Assembly: GCA_008682415.1 (NCBI GenBank)
Contig: VANK01000007.1
Span: 268,696-332,695, forward strand
Origin: Acidobacteria bacterium AB60
GTDB taxonomy: Bacteria; Acidobacteriota; Terriglobia; Terriglobales; Acidobacteriaceae
Length of the DNA stretch: 64,000 nucleotides
Reading direction: 5' to 3'
In this document: in pieces, positions 17,893 to 26,005 of the stretch
Layout: every line of letters begins with the position of its first letter
Position numbering within the stretch: the stretch's first letter is position 1
Made by a program: the position numbers and the translations under genes
Notes under the pieces: model-generated
The model's database searches: none
What the model saw: the letters and a program-made list of their open reading frames with translations, nothing else
What the model was told of the DNA's origin: nothing

Positions 17893-18255
17893 CTACGAGT
17901 TCTCTTCCGCCGGTGGTGACAGGATTCGCGCGATTGCGCGCGACAGCTTTTGCCATTTACTGGCCTCCGCCGAGAGTCTCCTGCGTCCCTTTGCGGTCAG
18001 CCGGTAAAACCGTGCTCTGCGATTGTTTTCGGAGACGCCGTCTTCGGCGGCGATCATCCCCAGCTTGAGGAGCCGCTGCAGGGCCGGATACAGCGAGCCG
18101 TGGCCCACCTGCAGCACCTCGTCGGATCGTCGCTCGATGGAACACGCAATGGCGTGCCCGTGCGCCCTCCCGAACGCCAGAGTCTGCAGGATCAGCATGT
18201 CCAGCGTTCCCTGCATCAGTTCCAGTTGGTCGTCAGCGCCCTCTCTAGTCGACAT
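17893..18255 (-). CDS. PadR-family transcriptional regulator
   Basis: A 120-residue winged-helix repressor. LELMQGTLDMLILQTLA opens the domain, GHGSLYPALQRLLKLGMI is the recognition helix, and ARFYRLTAKGRRRL forms the wing, all typical PadR blocks. The start MSTREGADD at 18255 was chosen over an upstream in-frame ATG at 18345, whose extra residues are Pro/Gly-rich. That ATG lies inside a 14-bp inverted repeat that also contains the promoter, which suggests autorepression and a leaderless transcript. It forms an operon with the ADOP permease, the common PadR-permease arrangement in Acidobacteriota. PadR proteins usually release DNA on binding a small ligand. Confidence 0.92.
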   Translation of the reverse strand: MSTREGADDQLELMQGTLDMLILQTLAFGRAHGHAIACSIERRSDEVLQVGHGSLYPALQRLLKLGMIAAEDGVSENNRRARFYRLTAKGRRRLSAEASKWQKLSRAIARILSPPAEENS

Positions 18256-18291
18256 TCGACCAGACGCTACTCCCTCTTCTGGTCGAATGTC
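18251..18291 (-). promoter_or_regulatory. Probable padR promoter and autoregulatory operator (14-bp inverted repeat)
   Basis: GACATTCGACCAGA (18251-18264) and its exact reverse complement (18278-18291) are separated by 13 bases. On the minus strand one arm contains TTGACA (positions 18293-18288), followed after 18 bases by TAGCGT (18269-18264). The other arm contains the PadR ATG (18255-18253). The predicted transcription start, about six bases past the -10, falls within a few bases of the ATG. PadR binding here would block its own transcription. Confidence 0.65.
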
Positions 18292-18304
18292 AAGGGGAGC
18301 TTCG

Positions 18305-18324
18305 GGGGACGGGCGCCCGTCCCC
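18305..18324. terminator. GC-rich perfect palindrome between the MBL gene and padR
   Basis: GGGGACGGGC followed immediately by GCCCGTCCCC is a 20-bp perfect palindrome located 88 bases after the stop of the minus-strand MBL-fold gene and just before the padR promoter. It could act as a transcription barrier, but no T-tract follows. Confidence 0.35.
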
Positions 18325-18411
18325 TGGCGTTGGGGGGATCGGCATCTTCGCTTCCAGGAAGCGTGCTCCGAACCGATGGCTGAAGGGGTCCTCAGAAAGC
18401 TTGATCGAGTT

Positions 18412-19431
18412 CTAGGAGCGCCACCACTCCGACCGCAGTTCTTCGCCTTTCACTACTTCGGTAGGAGCCCCTGGGGTCGGAGACCAGAGTTGCAGTCGCT
18501 GCTCGGTCCAGATCTTTTCAATGGGCTGCGTCCAGTAGTGAAGAGCGAGGTCGAACAGACCCCAGTGGATTGGCATGAGCAGACCGTGCCCGCCGAGCGC
18601 TCGAAAGCTGCGCACCGCGCCTTCGGGGCCCATATGAATGTCTGCCCAGAGTGGATCGGAGGCGCCGATCTCGAGCATAGTCAGGTCGAACGGCCCGAAC
18701 TGTTCTCCGATGTCGCGGAAGCCAGGCCATTCTCCGGAGTCGGCGCCGTAATAGAGACGGTGCTTCGGCCCCAGAAAAGCGAACGAGGCCCACAGCGTCT
18801 GAAATCGATTGAATAGGCTTCGGCCTGAGAAGTGCCGTGCGGGCAATGCCATAACGCGGACGGAACCCACCTCAACGGCATCCATCCAGTTCAATTCCCG
18901 ACATTGTGCCGGGGGAACTCCGAACTGATGGAGAAGCGCGGCCACGCCGAGCGGCGTGATCCATTGCGCCTGGCTCAAGGAAGACAGCCCGGCCAGGGTG
19001 CGGATGGTGTTTGCGCCAAGGTGATCGTAGTGATCGTGCGACACCACTACGGCATCCATCTCGGGTATCCGATCCAGAGGCAGCGGCGCCGCGAAGAACC
19101 GCCGGGGGCCGCTCCAGGATGTGGGAGACGCACGCTCATCCCATACCGGATCGATCAGGATGCGCACGCCATCGATCTCCACGATCGACGTAGCGTGCCC
19201 CATCCATGTGATTCGCAAGCCGCTGGCGGGCGGTTTCGAATAAAGAGAGGCGTCTGTCTGAAACGGGCCTGGTGGGCTTTTCGGCGAGCGCGCCTTAGCC
19301 CCGAGGAAGAAGCGAGGCCCCACTTTGAAGATGGTGGAAAAGCCGCCGACCGAGGTCGGCACAGGATTGAGAAACTGGCGCCCGCGACGCTGTGCAGGTT
19401 TGAGCAGCATGTTCGTTTGATGATGGATCAA
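18412..19431 (-). CDS. Metallo-beta-lactamase-fold hydrolase (UlaG/NAPE-PLD-like)
   Basis: A 339-residue enzyme with the MBL fold. TWMGHATSIVEIDGVRILIDPVW leads to the zinc motif VVSHDHYDHLG (HxHxDH). LPARHFSGR supplies a further His, YYGADSGEWPGF the bridging Asp, and LLMPIHWGLFDLA the last His. This arrangement, including the DPVW and HWGxF segments, is that of the UlaG/N-acylphosphatidylethanolamine phospholipase D-like group. A phosphodiesterase or lactonase activity on a lipid or sugar is possible. An alternative ATG starts at 19410. It is monocistronic as far as can be seen. Confidence 0.85.
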   Translation of the reverse strand: MIHHQTNMLLKPAQRRGRQFLNPVPTSVGGFSTIFKVGPRFFLGAKARSPKSPPGPFQTDASLYSKPPASGLRITWMGHATSIVEIDGVRILIDPVWDERASPTSWSGPRRFFAAPLPLDRIPEMDAVVVSHDHYDHLGANTIRTLAGLSSLSQAQWITPLGVAALLHQFGVPPAQCRELNWMDAVEVGSVRVMALPARHFSGRSLFNRFQTLWASFAFLGPKHRLYYGADSGEWPGFRDIGEQFGPFDLTMLEIGASDPLWADIHMGPEGAVRSFRALGGHGLLMPIHWGLFDLALHYWTQPIEKIWTEQRLQLWSPTPGAPTEVVKGEELRSEWWRS

Positions 19432-19635
19432 CAGGGACGATTTTAATCATCAGATCCGGCCGGGAGTTGTTGTCGTCAGCCTTGGGGTACAGAGGACTGC
19501 TGAGACACTAAGAATCTTGTTGTGCGTTACAGGAAAGAGAAGATTGTCTCCGAAGAAGCGTAAGTTCGGCTGTTCCTTTTGAGACGGCCGGTCGCCTTGG
19601 CGCCATTTATCCTCCGGATCGGATACGAGCTTCGC

Positions 19636-19641
19636 TATAAT
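19636..19641 (+). promoter_or_regulatory. Candidate -10 box ahead of the secreted protein at 19824
   Basis: A perfect TATAAT lies in the gene-free interval. No good TTGACA is found 16-18 bases upstream, so an activator may be needed if it is used. A start near 19648 would give a leader of about 176 bases that includes the inverted repeat at 19685-19757. Confidence 0.35.
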
Positions 19642-19684
19642 GTCCACATTTCAGCGTAGTTATCCGGGCCTTGCTCGGGACGTG

Positions 19685-19757
19685 ATCCCAGAGATGGGAG
19701 AGGCGACCGGCAACGAGCTTTCAAGCGGGCAGTTGGACCTCGCTGCCCATCTGGGAT
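19685..19757 (+). ncRNA. Candidate structured leader with a long closing stem
   Basis: ATCCCAGAGATGGG (19685-19698) pairs with CCCATCTGGGAT (19746-19757), giving a 12-bp stem with a two-base GA bulge around a 47-base loop. The loop has further complementary pieces (AGGCGACC, AGCTTTCAAGC, GGACCTCGCTG). It lies between the -10 box at 19636 and the gene at 19824, so a cis-regulatory RNA is possible. I could not match it to a known riboswitch class. The rest of the interval 19432-19823 shows nothing convincing. Confidence 0.35.
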
Positions 19758-19823
19758 ATTCGGGGAGAAATGTCTTTCTGAGGGAATAGTCTTAGCTCAC
19801 TACCACGAGTGAAAAGGAGAAGA

Positions 19824-20396
19824 ATGCGGAAGACCTTTGTGTATTCGTGTTTCCTCGCTGCGTCGTGCGGCTTGCTGCCGGTTCTCGCAACCTCTCAGGA
19901 ACTGGTGCACGCCTTCACTGGTACGATAAGTTCCGCCAACAGCGGCTCCAAAACCATCACTGTATTCCGCGACGGCGGCGCCCAGGGGACCTTCGACGAA
20001 GTCACAGCCGGCAAAACACGCTATGCCTTCGACAAGAAGCTGGCATCTCAGAGCGTGAGTGCGAACTCGTTCAACGAGCAGGGCGCTTATGCCGTCATCT
20101 TCTATATCGGAATGATTGAAAATCCGACCGTCGTCGCCGTGAAGCCCCTCGGGAAGGGGCCGTTTGCGTCGTTTGACGGAACCGTGACGAGCTTCAACGG
20201 GCACGATCATACGATCGCGATCACCGATCAGTCCGGGGCCGCCAAGACATTCAAGATGAACGCCAATACTGTGGCTGAAGGTCCGATGGGAGCGGTGGAG
20301 GGATTCAAGCTGCAGGCCAATAAGGGCGACCGCGTGCGCATCGTGAGCGACTCCGAGGAGGGCTCGCCGACCGCACTCTTCATCAAGGACCTGTGA
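19824..20396 (+). CDS. Secreted protein of unknown function
   Basis: A 190-residue protein with a clear signal peptide (MRKTFVYSCFLAASCGLLPV, cleavage near ATSQE). The mature part appears to contain two similar beta-rich halves, FTGTISSANSGSKTITVF and FDGTVTSFNGHDHTIAIT. Each begins with an (F)xGT(I/V)xSxNxxxxTI pattern, suggesting a duplicated small OB-like or SH3-like fold. The ATG at 19824 has AGGAG four bases upstream; an in-frame GTG at 19809 precedes it and would cover the Shine-Dalgarno, so it was rejected. I do not recognise the family. A possible structured leader lies upstream. Confidence 0.75.
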   Translation: MRKTFVYSCFLAASCGLLPVLATSQELVHAFTGTISSANSGSKTITVFRDGGAQGTFDEVTAGKTRYAFDKKLASQSVSANSFNEQGAYAVIFYIGMIENPTVVAVKPLGKGPFASFDGTVTSFNGHDHTIAITDQSGAAKTFKMNANTVAEGPMGAVEGFKLQANKGDRVRIVSDSEEGSPTALFIKDL

Positions 20397-20447
20397 TGAT
20401 CTGCTCTTTACGAGCCCGCGGCCGCTTCCATCGGGCTACGGGCTCGC

Positions 20448-22040
20448 TTAGTGCTGCGACACGGTGAAAGCGTACAAAGAATCGCCCGCTCCGACAACCA
20501 GGTATTGTCTGCCATCCAATTCGTACGACATGGGGCCGTTCGTGACTGAGGACGTGAGCCGCGCGTGCCAGAGCGGCTTGCCTGCCTCGGGATCGAACGC
20601 GATGACATTGCCCGAGGGGTCTCCGGTAAACAACAAGTTGCCGGCTGTGGTCAGGACGCCCGAGATGGAGTCGCTCTCCTCCGGGTAAATGTGGCGCCAG
20701 CGAATCTTGCCGGTCTTCGGGTCAAGCGCCACCAGGGCGGATTGGGCCCACACGGGACTGTCGCGCCCGCCATATCCCTCCGGGTGTTCGCTGGTATCGG
20801 TGAGGTAATACACGCTGTAGGAGGGAGAGCTGCTCACGTAGAAGAGCCCTGTTTGTGGATCGAAGCTGGGCGGCGGCCAGTTCGTGGCACCCCCGGAGGC
20901 GGGATTCACCAGCACGCCGTCGGTCTTGGGCTCCTTGGCCGGATCGGGTATCGGTTGGCCCTGTGCGTTCACGCCTTTTGACCAGTTGAGCTCCGGATCG
21001 AATGGGGCGGTCACCAGTTGCTTGCCGGTGGTTCGGTCCAGCACAAAGAAATAGCCGTTGCGCGCTGCCTGCGCCAGAAGCTTACGCGGCTTACCCTCAA
21101 TGTCTGCGTCGAAGAGGACCGGCGTCTCGACGTTGTCCCAGTCGTGGGTGTCGTGGGGCGACGGCTGAAAATACCACACCAGTTTCCCGGTGTCCGGATT
21201 GAGAGCCACAATCGAGCAGGTGTATAAGTTATCGCCCTTGCGGCTCTGCGGTGCGTGCACCGGATTGGGATTTCCGGTGCCCCAATAGAGCAGGTTCAAC
21301 TCCGCATCGTAGGTGCCGCTGAGCCACGTCATGCCCCCGCCATGTTCCATGGACTGGGCGTCCGGCCATGTCTCGGCGCCGGGTTCTCCCGGACGCGGCT
21401 CCGTATTGAAGTGCCATTGCACCTTGCCGGTCTCGGGATCCCGCGCTTCCAGATAGCCGGGATCGTCCAGCGAATCGCCACCCACGCCTACCAGGACATG
21501 ATTGTTGATGACCAGCGGAGCCGGTGTGGAGAAATACTCCAGGTTGAGATCGGCGATCTCGACTGCCCATCTGAATTTCCCGGTCTTCCTGTCGAGCGAT
21601 ACCAGGTGGTTGTCGGGCGTTTCAAAGAACAGCCAATCGTGGTAGATGCCGACGCCGCGGTTTCCTATATGGATTCCGCCCTTTGTCTCCCACTTGTAGT
21701 GCCAGATCTCCTGGCCGGTGCGTGCGTCCACCGCCCAGGCGTTGTCCGGAACCGTGAAGTACAGAATGCCATCGACCTCAAGCGGCGTTGATTTGATCTG
21801 CGGGCCGAAGGGCATGGCGCCCGGGCCTGTTTCGATGTGATAGATCCAGGCGAGGCGCAGGTCGCGCACGTTTTTCTGATCGATCTGCGTCAGGGGGCTG
21901 AAACGCTTCCCGGAGTAATCTCCGTTATAAGTGGGCCAACTGCCCGGGACCGGCTTGGCGATTGCGGCAGGGTCGAGTCCCTGCGCGGGCATGCCAACAG
22001 GCAAGAGAAATATGAGCCACGCCGCGGCTTTCAGATTCAC
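20448..22040 (-). CDS. PQQ-dependent alcohol dehydrogenase-type quinoprotein
   Basis: A 530-residue secreted eight-bladed propeller protein. The signal peptide (1-19) is followed by WPTYNGDYSGKRFSPLTQID, the family's N-terminal block. Repeated W-motifs (such as VDARTGQEIWHYKW, LDPKTGKIRWRHIY and FDPEAGKPLWHARL) mark the blades. The GTGNPNP block and the Asp in DTHDWDNVETP are the usual active-site and Ca2+ regions. Enzymes of this family oxidise alcohols or sugars in the periplasm and pass electrons to cytochrome c. The vicinal Cys-Cys pair of methanol/ethanol dehydrogenases is absent. The start ATG overlaps the cytochrome c stop by four bases, so the two are translationally coupled. Confidence 0.9.
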   Translation of the reverse strand: MNLKAAAWLIFLLPVGMPAQGLDPAAIAKPVPGSWPTYNGDYSGKRFSPLTQIDQKNVRDLRLAWIYHIETGPGAMPFGPQIKSTPLEVDGILYFTVPDNAWAVDARTGQEIWHYKWETKGGIHIGNRGVGIYHDWLFFETPDNHLVSLDRKTGKFRWAVEIADLNLEYFSTPAPLVINNHVLVGVGGDSLDDPGYLEARDPETGKVQWHFNTEPRPGEPGAETWPDAQSMEHGGGMTWLSGTYDAELNLLYWGTGNPNPVHAPQSRKGDNLYTCSIVALNPDTGKLVWYFQPSPHDTHDWDNVETPVLFDADIEGKPRKLLAQAARNGYFFVLDRTTGKQLVTAPFDPELNWSKGVNAQGQPIPDPAKEPKTDGVLVNPASGGATNWPPPSFDPQTGLFYVSSSPSYSVYYLTDTSEHPEGYGGRDSPVWAQSALVALDPKTGKIRWRHIYPEESDSISGVLTTAGNLLFTGDPSGNVIAFDPEAGKPLWHARLTSSVTNGPMSYELDGRQYLVVGAGDSLYAFTVSQH

Positions 22041-22990
22041 TTGAGAGTCTCCAGATAGGCAAGAATATTGTGCATGTCGGCATCAGAGTATTGACGCAGC
22101 AGCTTCAGGTGTTGTGCGAGCGGATCATGCACCTCAACCTGTATGCCGGGGACGTCCTCATAGACCCAGGACCGCTGCTCGCCTCCCTCGTCCCGCAGCC
22201 CCACGCTGAAATCGTCGATGTGGGTCAGGGTTCCCGTGAAGACTTTGCCGGAGGGTAGCGTCACAGTGACATGCTTCAGCGCCCTTGGATCCGGGGGCGG
22301 AAACATCCCGTACGGGTTGTTAGCGGGATAGAGGAACCGCCCTTCGAGCGCAACAGGGTCGAATCGGGTAGCGATGTGGGCCAAGTCTCCGGAGGGCGAG
22401 TGGCATTCCGCGCAATGAGACTGAAAGTACGCCTGTCCGACTCGAGGATCGCCGGTGACGATGTTCTGGATGGTGTACTCCATGCGATTCGCGGCTGCCT
22501 GGGTACGACCCAGAAGGAATTGCGCGATATCGTGCACCTGGCTCTCGCCCAGGTTGGGGAAGGGGGGCATCCCTTTTTCCGGGCGACCGTTGTGGATGAC
22601 GGCGGCAATCTCCTTCCCGGTGCCCTGGTCGTGCAGCACCATCGTCGAGCGAACCAAGTTGGGACCCTGGGCGCCGCCAGTCGCGGTTGTGCCATGGCAA
22701 AAGCCGCAGGTGGCCACGAACGTCTTTTGGCCGCGCGCCACTGCTGCCGGGTCGGGAGGGGCGCCCAGGGCCAAGAATCCACGGAGCATCTCTCGCACCT
22801 GGTCGGGCATTCCGGGGTTTTCAGCGCCGTTCGGCGGCGCTGCAGGTTCGCCAGTCGGTGGCTTGTTCTCTTGAGTGCCGGTGGGCCGGTCCTGGGACGG
22901 CTGAGCCGTGGAATGTTCCTGTTCCTGCGCCTCGAGACCCAGAAGCGTAACGGCTGCCAGCAGGCAAAGTGCCCATGTACGAAGGTTCAT
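22037..22990 (-). CDS. Diheme cytochrome c, partner of the PQQ dehydrogenase
   Basis: A 317-residue periplasmic cytochrome. After a signal peptide (1-21) comes a Pro/Thr/Gly-rich linker (22-62) and two class I cytochrome c domains. Heme motifs are CGFCH (95-99) and CAECH (193-197), with likely axial Met in the PEKGMPPFPNL segment. The C-terminal 80 residues contain a VTLPSGKVFTGTL-HIDDFSV region before a final helix. It is the first gene of a two-gene operon with the quinoprotein, so electron transfer from PQQ to the respiratory chain is the likely role. The divergent transporter gene begins 228 bases away. Confidence 0.92.
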   Translation of the reverse strand: MNLRTWALCLLAAVTLLGLEAQEQEHSTAQPSQDRPTGTQENKPPTGEPAAPPNGAENPGMPDQVREMLRGFLALGAPPDPAAVARGQKTFVATCGFCHGTTATGGAQGPNLVRSTMVLHDQGTGKEIAAVIHNGRPEKGMPPFPNLGESQVHDIAQFLLGRTQAAANRMEYTIQNIVTGDPRVGQAYFQSHCAECHSPSGDLAHIATRFDPVALEGRFLYPANNPYGMFPPPDPRALKHVTVTLPSGKVFTGTLTHIDDFSVGLRDEGGEQRSWVYEDVPGIQVEVHDPLAQHLKLLRQYSDADMHNILAYLETLK

Positions 22991-23217
22991 GTTGGTGTTC
23001 TGTCATCCCCAGGGATTGGTCACGCGATGGTCTCCCGCGAACGTCTGTCGCCGGGAGCCGGCCTCGATTACCATGCCTGCGCGATTGTTCTGCGATTATC
23101 CAATGCGCGCCAGAGAGATGGGAAGGAAATTGTGGTGAACGGTGTTGGTTGACTCACCTCATCCCGCATCTGGCCTGGAATTCCGCATCTAAGATTCTTA
23201 AGGCTTGGGGTACTCGC

Positions 23218-25041
23218 ATGGATGGGTCTTCGGCGCGGTTGCTCTCGCGGCTCTGGTTCTTGACGATTGCGGCGGCGGCTATCGCCGTTCTTTACGCCGC
23301 TAAGGTGCTGTTCCTGCCGCTCGCGTTCGCAGTCCTCTTCGCGTTTCTGCTTTCTCCCGTGGTGGCTGCGTTGGAGCGCCTGAGGCTACCGCGAACGCTT
23401 GCTTCCGTCCTCGTCATCCTCAGCTTTGCGACGCTCGTGGGTGTTGGCGCCTGGACCCTGTTTACCCAGTTGGTCTCCGTGGCCAACGACCTGCCTACTT
23501 ACCGCAGCAATATCGAAGAGAAGATGGCAGCCATTCACAGTCCGAGTGACTCGGCATTCAGCCGTGCCCGTCGGGAAGTGGAAAAGCTGAGTGACCAGCT
23601 TGGCATCGTCAATGCAAGCCCCTCTCCGGAAGCGCAGAGCAACGACAAGGGGGCAAGGAAACCTCTCGGGGCCAGTCCGCAGCACCCGATTCAAGTGCGC
23701 GACGTCTCCCGGAATGACGGCAGATTGGATCACCTGTCGGGCGTGTTGGAACCGCTGACGACGGCTGCCCTGAGTGCCGTCTTCACCTTCTTTGTGTTGT
23801 TACAGAGGGAGGATCTGCGCAACCGGCTGATCCGCCTGAGCGGCGATCGCAATCTGACCATGATCACGCAGGCGATGCACGATGCCAGCCGCAGGATCAG
23901 CCGGTACTTCAGCCTGCAGCTCTCAGTAAACGTGGTTTACGGCCTCACGTTCGCCGCCGCCCTCTACTTCATTGGACTTCCTCACGCGTTGCTGTTCGGG
24001 ACGCTCGCGGGATTGTGCCGCTTCATCCCATACATCGGGCCGCCCGTGGCGGCGCTCATGCCCACGGTGCTGTCTCTGGCCGTATTTCCGGGGTGGAGCA
24101 GGGGACTGCTGATCCTGGGAATATTCGCGATCCTGGAGGTGATAACGGCGAACTATGTCGAGCCGCGAATTTACGGACGACACACCGGACTATCCGCCCT
24201 GGCCATTCTTGTCGCCGCCGCCTTCTGGACACTGCTTTGGGGGCCAGTGGGCCTGGTGCTGAGCGTGCCATTGACCGTATGCCTTGTGGTGATGGGCCGC
24301 CACGTGCCCTCGCTCGAGTTTCTGGCGGTGATGCTGGGAGACAAGCCGGCCATTCCGACCTGGATGTGTTTCTATCAGCGGCTGCTGGCGCGGGATGAGC
24401 GCGAAGCGAGCGAGATCCTTGACAAGGCGCTGAAGGAGCGGACCCTGGCGGAGGCATATGACTCCGTGATGATTCCGGCCTTAGCCCTCGCGGAGGAGGA
24501 TCGGATGCACGGGGAGTTGGACGAGGGCACAACGCAATTTGTGCATCGGGCGGTCCAGGACCTGATCGAGGAGCAGACGTTCGGCGAAGGCGCGGAAGAG
24601 GAGAAGTCGGTCCGGCCGTTGCGCGTCATGTGCGTGCCCGTGCTCGACAAGGTGGATGAACTGGCCGCGATGATGCTGGCGCAGACTCTGGAGAACGGGA
24701 AGGTGCACGCCTTCGCTGTCCCCCCGCGTCGCCTGGGAGAGATGATGAACGCCGTGACCGTGGAGGGGCCGGACGTGGTATTTCTGACAGCCCTGCCGCC
24801 GGTGGGAATTGGGCGTTTACAAAGGCTCTATCGCGGCTTGCGCATGCGAAGCCCCAAAGTGAAGGTGATGATCGGGATCTGGAATTATCCGAGCGACGCT
24901 CGCGCCGCTGCTGAAGAGATCGCCGGGGGCGAAGATCTTCAAGTCCTCACGCGACTTTCCGACGCCGCGGCGGAAGTGCGGCAGATCGCGGGTGGAGACG
25001 CGGCGCCCCTCCACAGTGCGATGGCTCGAAGCGTCGCCTGA
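23218..25041 (+). CDS. AI-2E family transporter with a C-terminal B12-binding-like extension
   Basis: A 607-residue protein. Residues 1-365 are the AI-2E transporter domain (PF01594): paired N-terminal helices (about 12-50 and 62-85), a soluble central loop (90-175), and the later helices with FIGLPHALLFGTLAGLCRFIPYIG and ITANYVEPRIYG, the family signatures. From about 385 the cytoplasmic tail first resembles the helical cap (LLARDEREASEILDKAL, YDSVMIPALALAEEDRM). It then resembles the Rossmann core (RVMCVPVLDKVDELAAMMLA, GPDVVFLTALPP) of B12-binding domains, without the DxHxxG ligand motif. The frame runs upstream to 22969 within the divergent cytochrome gene; the ATG at 23218 fits the family start. 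The transported molecule is unknown. Confidence 0.85.
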   Translation: MDGSSARLLSRLWFLTIAAAAIAVLYAAKVLFLPLAFAVLFAFLLSPVVAALERLRLPRTLASVLVILSFATLVGVGAWTLFTQLVSVANDLPTYRSNIEEKMAAIHSPSDSAFSRARREVEKLSDQLGIVNASPSPEAQSNDKGARKPLGASPQHPIQVRDVSRNDGRLDHLSGVLEPLTTAALSAVFTFFVLLQREDLRNRLIRLSGDRNLTMITQAMHDASRRISRYFSLQLSVNVVYGLTFAAALYFIGLPHALLFGTLAGLCRFIPYIGPPVAALMPTVLSLAVFPGWSRGLLILGIFAILEVITANYVEPRIYGRHTGLSALAILVAAAFWTLLWGPVGLVLSVPLTVCLVVMGRHVPSLEFLAVMLGDKPAIPTWMCFYQRLLARDEREASEILDKALKERTLAEAYDSVMIPALALAEEDRMHGELDEGTTQFVHRAVQDLIEEQTFGEGAEEEKSVRPLRVMCVPVLDKVDELAAMMLAQTLENGKVHAFAVPPRRLGEMMNAVTVEGPDVVFLTALPPVGIGRLQRLYRGLRMRSPKVKVMIGIWNYPSDARAAAEEIAGGEDLQVLTRLSDAAAEVRQIAGGDAAPLHSAMARSVA

Positions 25042-25183
25042 TAGCGACTGCCAGCACCCGGAAGTCGCGAAGCCTCCCTGGTAATCAATAGCCGATGAAG
25101 TTTCTGCGTCTCGGGGCGGAATAAATCTCCACGTTCGGCGGTTTACCAACCAGGGGGCCCTGGGTGCGTTCGATCCATGCCGA

Positions 25184-25384
25184 TTATTGCGGAGTGATAA
25201 TGCCGCCCAGTGCGTGCCGTCGGGGTAGCACGATCCCTCGATGATCCACCTCCATCGGTCCCCGCTCTGGTCGATTAGGCACTCCGAGCTCGGCTCGGTC
25301 CATTGTCGCCCCGCCGCAAGCAGGGCACCAGTCCGTAGTAACGTCCGCGATTACCGCATGGCACTGCCGGCAAACCCGTTCCAT
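25184..25384 (-). CDS. Small zinc-ribbon protein
   Basis: A 66-residue frame from an ATG at 25384. CRQCHAVI and CPACGG form two CxxC knuckles separated by 11 residues, the pattern of a small treble-clef or zinc-ribbon unit. The remainder is polar and contains no other motif. The codon pattern is compatible with coding. It is divergent from the DUF4149 gene with 64 bases between. A DNA/RNA-binding or protein-interaction role is possible; no family is recognised. Confidence 0.5.
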   Translation of the reverse strand: MERVCRQCHAVIADVTTDWCPACGGATMDRAELGVPNRPERGPMEVDHRGIVLPRRHALGGIITPQ

Positions 25385-25448
25385 GGCTTCAGATTATCCG
25401 ATCGCACCTTTCCGATGAAATCCGCGCATCGCCTTGTATGCTGGCCTT

Positions 25449-25940
25449 ATGAAGACCCTTCTCCGCACGTTGCTTTACCTCGCGCTCATTGTCTGGCTGG
25501 GCGCGGAGGTCTTCTTTCCGGTAGTCGCCGCAATTACGTTCGGGACTCTGCAAGCCCAGACGCATGCGGCAGGAGCGATCGTAGGCGAGCTGCTGCGCAT
25601 CCTGCATTCGATGGGTCTGATCGCGGGAGTCGTTCTGCTGGCACTGCTTGCGCTGGCGCCCGCCTGGAACATCTACAAGTCCAAAGCCGTGCTCCCTCCC
25701 ATGATTCTGGTTCTGTTTATGCTGATTGGCACGGCGTATTCGCAGTACGTTATCATCCCGGCGATGGAGCGGGACCGGATTGCCGCCGGAGGCGCCATCG
25801 ATACGGCTGATCGCAGCAATCCGCAAACCGCCGATTTCAATCGTCTTCACTCCCGCAGCACTAACGTGGAGGGAGCAGTGATCGTACTAGGCCTTGCCAC
25901 CGTTGTCTTCGTTGCCCGGGCGGAATCTGATCGCAGCTAA
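25449..25940 (+). CDS. DUF4149 (TMEM205-like) membrane protein
   Basis: A 163-residue protein with four hydrophobic helices (about 5-25, 47-66, 76-92 and 139-156). The first helix and loop (LIVWLGAEVFFPVVAA) and the segment DFNRLHSRSTNVEGAVIVLG near the end match the DUF4149 family, in which the F..LH..S motif precedes the last helix. Its function is not established; eukaryotic TMEM205 is linked to drug resistance. The frame opens five codons upstream, but the ATG at 25449 gives the usual family start. It is divergent from the small zinc-ribbon gene. Confidence 0.8.
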   Translation: MKTLLRTLLYLALIVWLGAEVFFPVVAAITFGTLQAQTHAAGAIVGELLRILHSMGLIAGVVLLALLALAPAWNIYKSKAVLPPMILVLFMLIGTAYSQYVIIPAMERDRIAAGGAIDTADRSNPQTADFNRLHSRSTNVEGAVIVLGLATVVFVARAESDRS

Positions 25941-26005
25941 GCGCCAGGACAGGTCGCGGGGCGCGAGGAATTCAGGGTGGTCCAACGCCCCGCCAGGAGG
26001 TCGCC

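Noticed and set aside
19450..19647. A 65-residue minus-strand frame starting MDIIAKLVSDPEDK
   Set aside because: No Shine-Dalgarno, poor codon pattern and no motif; the interval looks like a promoter/leader region.
22969..23217. Upstream extension of the AI-2E transporter frame
   Set aside because: It overlaps the divergent cytochrome gene and its start, and is Arg/Cys-rich without family similarity; the ATG at 23218 fits better.
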